Source of the DNA: Synechococcus sp. MIT S9220
GTDB taxonomy: Bacteria; Cyanobacteriota; Cyanobacteriia; PCC-6307; Cyanobiaceae
DNA length: 64,000 nt
Assembly (NCBI RefSeq): GCF_014304815.1
Contig: NZ_CP047958.1
Location: 124,001-188,000, forward strand
Reading direction: 5' to 3'
Positions 46,218-55,218 of the stretch are shown here, one piece after another. The notes beneath the pieces are model-generated. The model saw only the letters and a list, made by a program, of their open reading frames with translations, was not told the origin of the DNA and ran no database searches. The position numbers and the translations under genes are program-made. Each line of letters begins with the position of its first letter. Position 1 is the first letter of the stretch.

Positions 46218-48076
46218 TCAAGTTCAAATTCTTGCATCCACTTTTCATCATATTCCTCTTTAGGCTGCAAATCTTTAAGGAGTAGGTGATTTTCGAGGAC
46301 TAATACATCCATTTCCGTACGCATGAAACATCTGTATGCGTCTTGAGGAGTGCAGACTATCGGCTCCCCCCTAACATTAAAAGATGTATTTACTAAAGTA
46401 GGACAACCCGTAAGGCTTTGAAAGCTTTTAATTAAATTATAATAGCGTGGGTTTGTACGCTGGTTTACTGTTTGCACTCTAGCTGAGTAATCCACGTGAG
46501 TTATTGCGGGTAACTTTGAACGTGAAACCTTGAGTTTTTCGATACCGAATAATCGCTTTTCTTCAGCATTCATTGATCGGCAGAGTTCCTTTCTTAATGG
46601 CGCTACTAACAACATGTATGGGCTTTTGGTCTGTAAATCAAATTGATTGCTTGCCTCTTCTTCAAGTACTGATGGTGCAAACGGCCGGAAACTTTCGCGA
46701 TATTTAATTTTTAGGTTCATTGTGCTTTGCATTTCGTTGCTTCGAGGATCTCCAAGAATCGAGCGTGCGCCAAGTGAGCGTGGTCCAAATTCCATTGCTC
46801 CATTGAACCAACCTATGACTTTGCCTTGGTTTAGAAGCTCAGCTACGTACGGGAAGAGGTCTGGGTCGGATATAAATTGGTAGGGAGCATTGATTTTATT
46901 CAGATATTTGCTGATCTCGTCATTACTAAAACTCGGTCCTAAATAAGTCCCATGCATGCCATCATTGGTCGGAACATCTCGTCTTTTATCGAAGTAATTA
47001 TGTTCAGCTACTAATGCCGCACCGATAGCAGAGCCTGCATCTCCACTGGCTGGTTGAATCCATATCTTTTCAAAAATTTCTTCTTTCAATAGCTTGCCAT
47101 TTGCAACACAGTTAAGTGCTACTCCACCTGCGAGACACAGATTACGAGCACCAGTTTCTCGCTGCAAACTTCGGGCAAGTTGGAGTACTATTTCTTCAGT
47201 AACTACTTGAATTGATGCTGCAATATCCATATGGAACTGGCTCAATTCAGTTTCTCCTCTGCGTGGTGGTCGTCCAAATAGTTTGTGAAATTTTCGCCCC
47301 GTCATTCTGAATCCGCGGTGAAATTTGAAATAACTCAAATCAAGTCGAAATGTTCCGTCTGGCTTGATGTCAACGAGGTGATTTTTGATTTTTTCTACGA
47401 AACGAGGTTCCCCATAAGGCGCTAGGCCCATAAGCTTGTATTCGCCTGAGTTAACTTTGAAGCCGCAGTATGAAGTGAATGCGGAATATAGAAGCCCTAG
47501 AGAATGAGGAAAATTAATTTCCCAGAGGGGTTTGAGGCTGTTCCCTTTTCCTGTCCAGGCTGAGGTTGTAACCCATTCTCCAACCCCGTCCATGCAGAGC
47601 ACTGCTGCTGAATCGAAAGGGCTGGGATAAAATGCTGCACCAGCGTGGGACAGATGGTGTTCGCTGAAGAGAAGTTCCGGTAGATCCGTTCGTCTCTGTT
47701 GACATGCAGTATCTGCTAGTTCATCAGCTACCGACTGCAGTTGCTTCTTGAGTTCTGTTTTTAGGAATAATTTTTCTTTTAGCCAAACCTGCATAGCGGC
47801 TACGAAGGACCGTCCTCCGCGGGGAGCCGCTCCGAGATATGTCTCTAGTAAACGCTCAAACGTCAGCAGAGGTTTCTCGTAGTAGACAACGGCGTCACAG
47901 TCTTCAAGCTTCAGGCCTTGGCTTTCCAGGCAAAAGCGCACAGCCTGCCTTGGGAAGCGCGCGTCGTGTTTTTTCCGGCTGAAACGCTCCTCTTGGGCAG
48001 CTGCTTGGGTGATCCCATCGACAACGAGTGCCGCTGCGCTGTCGTGGAAATATGCAGATATGCCGAGTATGCGCAT
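46214..48076 (-). CDS. O-carbamoyltransferase (NodU/CmcH/SxtI-like)
   Basis: A protein of 620 residues. The N-terminal Kae1-like half carries ILGISAYFHDSAAALVVDG and HHLSHAGAAFYPSPF with metal-binding histidines, and LCMDGVGEW. The C-terminal half has EFGPRSLGARSILGDPR and TSFNVRGEPIVCTPQDAY. Enzymes of this family make carbamoyl adenylate from carbamoyl phosphate and ATP and transfer the carbamoyl group to a hydroxyl on a sugar or other small molecule. Start is ATG 48076 (MRILGIS); a TTG at 48085 is possible. With the SxtJ-like and DUF5989-like genes it forms one operon, divergent from an SGNH hydrolase. Confidence 0.94.
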   Translation of the reverse strand: MRILGISAYFHDSAAALVVDGITQAAAQEERFSRKKHDARFPRQAVRFCLESQGLKLEDCDAVVYYEKPLLTFERLLETYLGAAPRGGRSFVAAMQVWLKEKLFLKTELKKQLQSVADELADTACQQRRTDLPELLFSEHHLSHAGAAFYPSPFDSAAVLCMDGVGEWVTTSAWTGKGNSLKPLWEINFPHSLGLLYSAFTSYCGFKVNSGEYKLMGLAPYGEPRFVEKIKNHLVDIKPDGTFRLDLSYFKFHRGFRMTGRKFHKLFGRPPRRGETELSQFHMDIAASIQVVTEEIVLQLARSLQRETGARNLCLAGGVALNCVANGKLLKEEIFEKIWIQPASGDAGSAIGAALVAEHNYFDKRRDVPTNDGMHGTYLGPSFSNDEISKYLNKINAPYQFISDPDLFPYVAELLNQGKVIGWFNGAMEFGPRSLGARSILGDPRSNEMQSTMNLKIKYRESFRPFAPSVLEEEASNQFDLQTKSPYMLLVAPLRKELCRSMNAEEKRLFGIEKLKVSRSKLPAITHVDYSARVQTVNQRTNPRYYNLIKSFQSLTGCPTLVNTSFNVRGEPIVCTPQDAYRCFMRTEMDVLVLENHLLLKDLQPKEEYDEKWMQEFELD

Positions 48077-48197
48077 CCAGTGCAAGCCTGTGCAGATATA
48101 GTCTCAGATACTCTAAGCTTTAGTCAAGTTTTAGAAGTGCTATAATTATAGACAATTCGAAAATATTTCCATATTTTGCTAATCGACTTTTGATTTT

Positions 48198-49289
48198 ATG
48201 AAAAAAATCAAGCTAATTGGAGTCAATTTTGCTTTATTGGGATTTGCAGTCCTTTTTCTTGAACTTGTCTTTGGTAATTGGTTACAGCAGAATCCTGCCA
48301 AGCGAATTCCTGAAATATCCCGTCAAGCTGGACGCACTCATAGTTTTAGGACTTATGGTCTCACAGGTGAAGACGTTCTCGTAAATTTTACTCGCAATGA
48401 GCAAGGTTTTCGAGGTCAAGGAAATGCAGCTAATTCTAGGCAAATATTGGTTGTAGGAGGATCGACAGCTATTGAATACGTAGTTCCAGAGAGTCTGACT
48501 TGGGCTGAACAACTTCAGCAGGGTCTTAATAAAACCCTCTCCCAATCTTCAAGATATGAATTCGATGTTATTAATGCTGGTGTTGCGGGTCAGACCCTGT
48601 TGGGAAATCAATTCTCAATTGATTTATGGCTTAAGCATATTAAAAATTTAAATCCGGAGTTTGTGATTGTTTATTATGGCCATAATGATGCCATTTACAG
48701 CCTTGGAAAGGATAATAACGCTATTATTAGTGACCCAGATTCAAAGTCTATTGGTGTTAGAGAGTGGGTTTTAACTAGCAGCGCATTAGTTATGCTCTTG
48801 CGAGAAATAAAGGGGAATTTAGATTCATGGGCATTGAACAATAATAATCTTTTTGATTATGTTGAAGGGGGGCTTCCTGTTGATGGCGAGATATTCACTC
48901 GGGGTCAATCACATGCGCGAATTGCAAATAGTTCCTACTCTGATAAGCTTAATAACTTGATTTGGTCTATTCATCGGGCATGGCCAATCGCAAAAATCAT
49001 TTTCGTTGCTCAATCAAATCCTAATTGCTATTTTCTTGATCATTATTCTTATCATTCATATTCTAAGAATCGCATTTGTGAAGACCTTTTGGCAGTTCAC
49101 AGCTATACAAAAAGCACAATATTATCAATGAATAGTGACTTGAGTGGAAAGCTTTTCTATGAGCCTTTGTTTATGGATAATCCCTACGACCGCTCCGGAT
49201 CTAGTGATGCAATTCATACCAACTCTCGAGGCTCGAAAGGTATTGCTGATAAACTTACTACTCGTTTGCGAAAGTATCTGGTTTTTTGA
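48198..49289 (+). CDS. SGNH-family hydrolase/acyltransferase-like protein with membrane anchor
   Basis: A protein of 363 residues. One N-terminal hydrophobic span (8-27) looks like a signal anchor. The nucleophile block is VVGGST with Ser89, the oxyanion Asn is in VINAGVAGQT, block III is VYYGHND, and the catalytic Asp/His pair may be in SDAIHTNSRG near the end. The family hydrolyses or transfers acyl groups on carbohydrates. The gene shares a 121-base divergent promoter region with the carbamoyltransferase operon, and the DNA is very A+T-rich. Confidence 0.85.
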   Translation: MKKIKLIGVNFALLGFAVLFLELVFGNWLQQNPAKRIPEISRQAGRTHSFRTYGLTGEDVLVNFTRNEQGFRGQGNAANSRQILVVGGSTAIEYVVPESLTWAEQLQQGLNKTLSQSSRYEFDVINAGVAGQTLLGNQFSIDLWLKHIKNLNPEFVIVYYGHNDAIYSLGKDNNAIISDPDSKSIGVREWVLTSSALVMLLREIKGNLDSWALNNNNLFDYVEGGLPVDGEIFTRGQSHARIANSSYSDKLNNLIWSIHRAWPIAKIIFVAQSNPNCYFLDHYSYHSYSKNRICEDLLAVHSYTKSTILSMNSDLSGKLFYEPLFMDNPYDRSGSSDAIHTNSRGSKGIADKLTTRLRKYLVF

Positions 49290-49579
49290 TCTTGCGATCA
49301 GAATTTTCATAAAAGCTCCCATTTGAGCAGTTCCCATTTTTCTCTATGTTGGTTGAAATATCTAATAGCAATATAATTTACTACAATGGCTGCTATTAAG
49401 TGATTTGGCTATGCTTTGAGCCTTATTTATTTTTTTTAACTTATCTGTCTTGCAATTTCTGTCAGCTAAGTTGCTGAACCTCCGTAGCAAGCTGACCCCG
49501 GACTCTCCTGTTATGCTTGGAAGATGGTTTAGCTCTGCTTCATTATCGTAGGAGCAGATTTGGCTGGGAAGGATTTCGT

Positions 49580-50947
49580 ATGCTCTGGAGAGCTCCCTGG
49601 ATACAGGAACGTTTTGCATTAGTGGGTTTGGCGCTATGGGATTTGATTTCTATGGCGGTGAGTTACAAGTTTGTCTATTGGCGTCGCTTAGGAGACTGGC
49701 CTGGTCTTACGGGCAGTCTTTTGTTTCTGCTTCTGGTTTGGATCGGTGCTTCATATTTATTTGGCCGTTACTCTGCAAGGCCAATCAAAGGATGGCGGGA
49801 ATCGAAATTCTTGCGTCTGGGACTGATCGTTGTTCTCGTGCTGTCAATTTTTGTATTTCATAGTTGGTTTTTTGTTATTACTGATGCTGGGACTCGTTTT
49901 CGGGGTTTCTTGATTCCTTTATTAGCAATGGCATCAATCCTGTCAATTACGGGCCAGATGTTAGTGCGACGTAGGGGACGCATGGTTCCTAACTGGCTGC
50001 TTGTTCTTGCAGATCATGAACGCTTACTTTTACAGAAAGAGTTGAAATGCTCTTTTTTGCATTCCTCTTCTATGCCGAGTTTTCTTAGTCCTGAAGAGTT
50101 TGAGTCCTTGCTTTTACAATCTGAAAAGATTTCTGAGGATTGGGTCGATTTGACACTGGCAATCAGTAGTCAAGTTGACTTGAATGGAGATGCGGTGGAA
50201 CGTTTGCTTGCCTTGCGTGGACAAGGATTACAAATACATTCTCTGGTTGGTTGGTGTGAAATTGTGCTTCATCGTGTACCACCTGAGTTGATTGATCAGC
50301 GTTGGTTTATTGATGCGGAAGGTTTCAGTATTCAGCCTGGTCGCCTTGCATGGCGTGTAAAGCGTCTATTTGATGTTTTTGGTGCGTTGTTGTTGATTGT
50401 CTTGACATCACCTCTGATGATATTACTTATGTTTAGCATTCGAATTGAAGATGGTGGGCCAATCTTTTACTCCCAAATCAGAACTGGTCTCTATGGAGAA
50501 AAGATAAAAATATGGAAATTCCGAAGTATGCGTGAAAATGCAGAGTCTGACGGTATTCAATGGGCTTCAAAAAATGATGTAAGAATTACGCGATTAGGTG
50601 GTTTAATACGTCGCTTAAGACTCGATGAATTGCCACAGTTATTTGCAGTTTTGTCCGGTGAATTGAGTTTAATTGGTCCCAGGCCCGAGCGGCCTGAGTT
50701 GGAGCTGGAGCTGGTGACTCAGCTTCCTCATTATAGAATTCGCCATTGGATTCGCCCAGGTCTTAGTGGTTGGGCCCAAGTCAATTATCCGTATGGTGCC
50801 AGTGTCTCTGATTCTCGAATTAAGTTGAGTTTTGACCTCTTTTATATTCGTAATGCCGGTTTTTTTCTTGATCTTTTCATTCTATTGCGTACTATGCGTT
50901 TGGTGTTAAAGGCCGAGGGTTCACAGCCTATTTCAACTTCTAGCTGA
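49580..50947 (+). CDS. Polyprenyl glycosylphosphotransferase (WbaP/WcaJ-like)
   Basis: A protein of about 455 residues that would start repeat-unit synthesis by moving a sugar-1-phosphate to undecaprenyl phosphate. The N-terminal half has four membrane spans. The catalytic half has GGPIFYSQIRTG, IWKFRSMRENAESDG, LRLDELPQLFAVLSGELSL and IGPRPERPEL, the usual signature order. ATG 49580 follows GGAAGGA at a good distance and is preferred to an earlier in-frame start at 49517. It is one gene upstream of the second SGNH gene. Confidence 0.94.
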   Translation: MLWRAPWIQERFALVGLALWDLISMAVSYKFVYWRRLGDWPGLTGSLLFLLLVWIGASYLFGRYSARPIKGWRESKFLRLGLIVVLVLSIFVFHSWFFVITDAGTRFRGFLIPLLAMASILSITGQMLVRRRGRMVPNWLLVLADHERLLLQKELKCSFLHSSSMPSFLSPEEFESLLLQSEKISEDWVDLTLAISSQVDLNGDAVERLLALRGQGLQIHSLVGWCEIVLHRVPPELIDQRWFIDAEGFSIQPGRLAWRVKRLFDVFGALLLIVLTSPLMILLMFSIRIEDGGPIFYSQIRTGLYGEKIKIWKFRSMRENAESDGIQWASKNDVRITRLGGLIRRLRLDELPQLFAVLSGELSLIGPRPERPELELELVTQLPHYRIRHWIRPGLSGWAQVNYPYGASVSDSRIKLSFDLFYIRNAGFFLDLFILLRTMRLVLKAEGSQPISTSS

Positions 50948-50961
50948 GCAGGTAGTTACAG

Positions 50962-52098
50962 ATGCGCTCTTCTCGTGTTTTTTTCAACATATGCCTTTTT
51001 ATAGGTGCAGTCCTTGCTTCGTTTGCTTTAGTTGAGGTTGGATTGCGAATATTGGGTATTCACTACCCCGCTTTTTATATTGTGGATTCTAAGCGTGGTT
51101 ACGGACTCCGTCCGAATGCACGTGGGCTTTATTCTCGCGAAGGCCAAGCACTTGTTGAGATTAACGAGGCAGGTTTTCGTGGATCTCTCCCCTCTAGCGA
51201 GCTAAGTGATTCGGTCTATCGAATTGCCGTGCTTGGTGATTCATTTACTGAGGGCCTTCAGGTTGACGAGGATGAGACCTGGATCAAAGTATTGGAAAAG
51301 CAACTTAATATGTTTAGTAGTTGCTCTATCTTGAATTATCGAAATGCAGAGGTTCTTAACTTTGGGGTTGGTGGATATGGTACAGGACAATCCCTTTTGA
51401 CTTGGCGGTATCAGGCTAGTAAATTTCGTCCAGATTTGGTGATTCTTGCTGTTTACCCAGGTAATGATTTCAGTGATAATGAGCCAAATTCTCGCGATGA
51501 CCGACCTACTTTTAGGATTTCGTCACAAGGACTTTTGGAGCAAGATGATAGCTTTAAATTATCTAAAGGTTATCTTTTTCGGACTTCCATTGTTGGCCGT
51601 GTTTTAGACCAGTTTGTTAATCATAGTCGATTTCTTCAGCTTTTAAATGAATCGAAGAATCGTGTTGCAGCATTTCGACGTTCACCTAACTCCTCTCAAT
51701 CTGATTCTCTGTCAGTGGCTCCGTCACCACCTCCTAATGCCTCGCCTAACGCATGGATTTTGACAGAAGCGTTGATTATGCAACTTAATCGGGATGTGCA
51801 GGCATCTGGTGCAAGGTTGCTTGTTGTTAGCACTAGTAGTCCTGACCAGGTTTGGCCTATAGCGAGTCAACGATCTTCTGATCCGTTTCTGCAAGAGCGG
51901 CGATTGGCTGATTTTCTTGCATCAGAAAACATTCCCTATTTATCTCTTGGTCCTTTATTGCAGCATGAAGTGGATCAAGCTCCTGGGAGGTTGTTCTTGC
52001 ATGGTTTCCATGAGACTTCGCTTGGTTTAGGTCATTGGAACTCGTCTGGACATAATGCTGCTGCTCGAATAATTTCGCCATGGCTATGTCAGCAGTGA
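50962..52098 (+). CDS. SGNH/GDSL hydrolase with N-terminal membrane anchor
   Basis: A protein of 378 residues. A hydrophobic N-terminus (about 7-28) suggests a secreted or anchored protein. Block I is IAVLGDSFTEGLQ with Ser94, the oxyanion Gly/Asn may be in LNFGVGGYGTGQS, block III is AVYPGNDFSDN, and the C-terminal His is in GHWNSSGHNAAA. It follows the glycosylphosphotransferase by 14 bases and is probably cotranscribed. It may remove or add acyl groups on the glycan. Confidence 0.88.
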   Translation: MRSSRVFFNICLFIGAVLASFALVEVGLRILGIHYPAFYIVDSKRGYGLRPNARGLYSREGQALVEINEAGFRGSLPSSELSDSVYRIAVLGDSFTEGLQVDEDETWIKVLEKQLNMFSSCSILNYRNAEVLNFGVGGYGTGQSLLTWRYQASKFRPDLVILAVYPGNDFSDNEPNSRDDRPTFRISSQGLLEQDDSFKLSKGYLFRTSIVGRVLDQFVNHSRFLQLLNESKNRVAAFRRSPNSSQSDSLSVAPSPPPNASPNAWILTEALIMQLNRDVQASGARLLVVSTSSPDQVWPIASQRSSDPFLQERRLADFLASENIPYLSLGPLLQHEVDQAPGRLFLHGFHETSLGLGHWNSSGHNAAARIISPWLCQQ

Positions 52099-52427
52099 TG
52101 TTTCCCAAACTGAGCATTTACTTTAAATTTTGTTTTTAGTAATGTCATTTGTTTGTGCCAGCAATGTAAACTAATTCGTTGGCCTAGGTATTGGTATTAG
52201 GGCTTGTGATATTTAAGCCTTTCGCGTATCTTTGTTTGACTCTAGATATTGGCCGACTATTGTTGCTTTAGAGTTACTCCTGTTTTTACATCAATATTTT
52301 ATACGCTTTTTCTTGGTCTTGCAGTCTTCCCTTTGAGCTAGTTTGCTTTGAATTTATTCGTATGTATGGCTGTGTCGATCTTTGTTAATGGTTTATAGTT
52401 GTTTTTCTAGGTTAGAACCTACTTGTT
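52099..52427. other. Intergenic gap, no gene seen
   Basis: A 329-base, A+T-rich stretch between convergent genes. No open frame with coding character, no RNA gene and no clear terminator hairpin with a T run were seen. A short inverted repeat, TAGGTT/AACCTA, lies near 52410-52425, close to the asnB stop, but lacks a T run on the expected side. Confidence 0.5.
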
Positions 52428-54161
52428 CTACGGCTTTGCCATTTGCAGCCATTCTGCTAGTACAACCCACCGCCAGTAGGGTGCAATCTTGCCAGATATT
52501 TTTAGCAACATCCAGCTTTTTGCAATAGTCCTCCTTGGTATTCGTAGGTTATGTCGTTCAAGGTTTTTCTCAAGAAGAGAGTTGATTCGCTGTGGTCGGA
52601 ATCGTGGGTTGAGCTCCAGCCAAGGGGCTAAGGCAAGGTTGAAGCCCTGTTTTGGGGTAGTCAGCACGGCAGCGGGCACTAATGGGGCTGCTAGTCGTCT
52701 TAGTAGGGTTTTGTTTCCTTCCATCTGATGAATGTGCTGCGGTATCTGTAGCGCTAAGTCCACGATTCCTTGGTCGAGGAATGGCACCCGTAGTTCTAGC
52801 CCCTGTGCCATCGTTGTGGCATCGGCATCACGTAGTAATGTCTCTTGTAGGTAACCTGCGAGTTCTAATCTGCTGCAGTCTTGCTGGTTTGCATAGTCCT
52901 TGATTTTCGCCAACCCTGCTTTCTCGATCCTCTCGCAGTCCATGAGGTTTCGTTGGTGTTTAGTTAGGCCATGAAGGCGAATATGGCGGGCTTGATTGGC
53001 TTTCTTTAGTGAGCCCTTCAGCATGTGTGGATATCCCCCAAACAACTCATCAGCACCCAAACCAGAAAACGCAACACGCATTCCTTGTTCGCGTGCAGCC
53101 GTTGTGACTAAAAACGTGTTGAAACCATCGATGCTTGGTTGGTCGATCGCTGCAATAAAAGCATCGAAATGCTTGTCGAGCTCAGTGATACCTATTCGTA
53201 ATGTTTTGTGTTTCAGTCCAAGATGCTTGGCAGTATGTTCAGCTCGTTCTGATTCATCTGAGGCTCCCTCTAGACCATTAAACCCGACTGAAACGCTATT
53301 TATTGGCTTCGACTGATGACGCTTGAGGGTTGCTGCCAATAGACTTGAGTCTAGGCCTCCGCTGAGATACATCCCCACAGGATGATCTCCGATACTTTGT
53401 TGTTCGATTGCCTGTTCTAATGCGTTCCCTATCGCAGACGTTGCACTCGAGAGAGTCCAGCTTTCTGGAGAAGCGCTAATAGGAGTTTGCACTGTAAAAG
53501 TATCTATTTCCCACGTCCCGTCTTGATGCCTCACCGCAGTATGTCCTGCTGGAAGGCTTTCTGTACCCTCAATTATGCTTAGCGGACCCGTGATTGCCCC
53601 CCATAGTCTGTAGCTATCAAGCGCATGGGCGTTAATCCGATCTGCTTCTATGCAACCTGAGGCTTTGAGTGCACTTAGTTCGGAGGAGAAGGTGCAGCGT
53701 CCTTCGTCATCTCGCTTCCAGAGCAAAGGCTTTATTCCAAATCGATCACGCGCCAGGGTCAGCCTCCGGCTAGCCGTCTCCCAGCAAGCCGCTGCAAAAA
53801 TGCCGTTAATACGTGACCAAACTCCTTGCCTCCAATGTCGGAACCCATTCATTAGCACTTCGGTGTCGCATTCAGAGCGAAATAGATACCCCTGCTTCTC
53901 CAGTTGACTTCTTAGCTCTTTCTGGTTGTAGATCTCACCGTTAAACACCAGTACAAGGCTGTTATCGCTCGCCACCATTGGTTGATGTCCTAAACGTGAA
54001 CAGTCTTGAATCGCCAGCCGAGTGTGCAGAAGTTCTAGCCCTTCTGGTTCACTGTCTTCTCGCCAACGGCCACGATCATCTGGCCCCCGCTCTTGTAAGG
54101 CTTCAAACACCGCTTCAGTGTTGATGGCCTCAAAGCCTAACGAGCCGAATAGTCCGCACAT
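52428..54161 (-). CDS. asnB: Asparagine synthase (glutamine-hydrolysing)-like amidotransferase
   Basis: A protein of 577 residues. It starts MCGLFGSLG, so Cys2 is the glutaminase nucleophile, with FNGEIYNQ and LLHTRLAIQD in the same domain. The synthase domain has the PP-loop LSGGLDSSLLAA near 268-279 and GLGADELFGGYP. The enzyme makes asparagine or, in polysaccharide clusters, amidates a sugar acid such as a uronic acid. The setting, followed directly by a glycosyltransferase on the same strand, makes the second role plausible. Two genes upstream are closely packed, implying a long transcript. Confidence 0.92.
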   Translation of the reverse strand: MCGLFGSLGFEAINTEAVFEALQERGPDDRGRWREDSEPEGLELLHTRLAIQDCSRLGHQPMVASDNSLVLVFNGEIYNQKELRSQLEKQGYLFRSECDTEVLMNGFRHWRQGVWSRINGIFAAACWETASRRLTLARDRFGIKPLLWKRDDEGRCTFSSELSALKASGCIEADRINAHALDSYRLWGAITGPLSIIEGTESLPAGHTAVRHQDGTWEIDTFTVQTPISASPESWTLSSATSAIGNALEQAIEQQSIGDHPVGMYLSGGLDSSLLAATLKRHQSKPINSVSVGFNGLEGASDESERAEHTAKHLGLKHKTLRIGITELDKHFDAFIAAIDQPSIDGFNTFLVTTAAREQGMRVAFSGLGADELFGGYPHMLKGSLKKANQARHIRLHGLTKHQRNLMDCERIEKAGLAKIKDYANQQDCSRLELAGYLQETLLRDADATTMAQGLELRVPFLDQGIVDLALQIPQHIHQMEGNKTLLRRLAAPLVPAAVLTTPKQGFNLALAPWLELNPRFRPQRINSLLEKNLERHNLRIPRRTIAKSWMLLKISGKIAPYWRWVVLAEWLQMAKP

Positions 54162-54162
54162 C

Positions 54163-55218
54163 TCAAAGCTCCAGTGCTTTTATGAGTTGTTGGTTGAAAC
54201 GCTCGACTGAAAACTCTTTCAAGGCATAGTCGCGGGCTTTCGCTCCGAATGTTGATGCGAGGGCAGGTTGGTTGATAATAATTCTAAGCACATTTATAAG
54301 TGAAGTGGTGCTTGGTGGAATCAGCCAACCAGTTTCCCCGTCTTGGATTAAGTCTGTTTGACCGCCTTCGTTGCAACCAATTGAAGCTCTTCCAGCTAGT
54401 GCAGCTTCAAGATAAACAATTCCGAATCCTTCTCCGCTTGCGTTCCCTAGTGAATCGATTTTGAAGTTGCTGGGCATTAGCAAGATGCTGCAATTTTGAA
54501 ATGCAGTTCGCAGCTCATTATCGCTGATTGAGCCGTGGAAGCAAACCCGATGTTCTAATCCAAGTTCTTGAACTCTCTTTGTTAGCTCTTGTAGCTGGTC
54601 TCCATCCCCGACCACATCCCAACGTAATGATTGAGGTAGTTCTCCTTGTTGATTTAGTTCATGCAGAGCATTGATGATCAGTTCATGTCCCTTGTATTTT
54701 TCCTGTCTGCTCATGCGTGCCACGGTAAGGAGTTTTAGGGACCCTGGCAGTGATTGGGGTTTTGTTGATGGGTCGAACAGATCGGCTATGGGGTGTACGA
54801 CTTTGATCTCAGTGTTCAGAGCTGTTAGTTGATTTTTGGTGAAGCTGCTACTCGCGATCAAGCTCCGACATCCTCTAAGCGTATTTTGGTGTAGGGTTAA
54901 GTTATTTCCCCAGACTTCAATTCCATGTACCCAACAGTGGAGAGTCTGGTTGGGGCTCCGGCACCATTGAAGCCATTTAACGGGCTTCAGCAGTAGGACG
55001 TGCATGCTCAGAACCTTCTCGCTAAGTAGCAGAGCTGGCAACAGCGATAAGACAAAATAAAATCGGCCAAGTTGCCTTCCCCACCAACTTTTTCCCATGC
55101 GTTTTGGTGTTAACAGTTTTACTGAATTTCCCGACGTCTCTAGTGACTTCTTCACCTGCAGAGTGAGGCGTTCAATTCCGCCTTTCCGGCGCACGTCAAA
55201 GCTTAGTAAAAGGATCAT
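54163..55218 (-). CDS. GT4 family glycosyltransferase
   Basis: A protein of 351 residues. The C-terminal domain has LLTVARMSRQEKYKGHELII and NASGEGFGIVYLEAALAG, the GT4 donor-site signature with the ExFGxxxxE acidic pair. The N-terminal domain has RKGGIERLTLQVKKSL. Its stop lies a base from the asnB start, and its start overlaps the next gene upstream by four bases. The sugar is unknown. Confidence 0.92.
   Translation of the reverse strand: MILLLSFDVRRKGGIERLTLQVKKSLETSGNSVKLLTPKRMGKSWWGRQLGRFYFVLSLLPALLLSEKVLSMHVLLLKPVKWLQWCRSPNQTLHCWVHGIEVWGNNLTLHQNTLRGCRSLIASSSFTKNQLTALNTEIKVVHPIADLFDPSTKPQSLPGSLKLLTVARMSRQEKYKGHELIINALHELNQQGELPQSLRWDVVGDGDQLQELTKRVQELGLEHRVCFHGSISDNELRTAFQNCSILLMPSNFKIDSLGNASGEGFGIVYLEAALAGRASIGCNEGGQTDLIQDGETGWLIPPSTTSLINVLRIIINQPALASTFGAKARDYALKEFSVERFNQQLIKALEL

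Noticed and set aside
46214-48076. Saxitoxin gene cluster, suggested by SxtI/SxtJ-like proteins
   Set aside because: Only these two families are present; no polyketide synthase SxtA, amidinotransferase SxtG or other sxt gene is seen. The setting is a glycan cluster.
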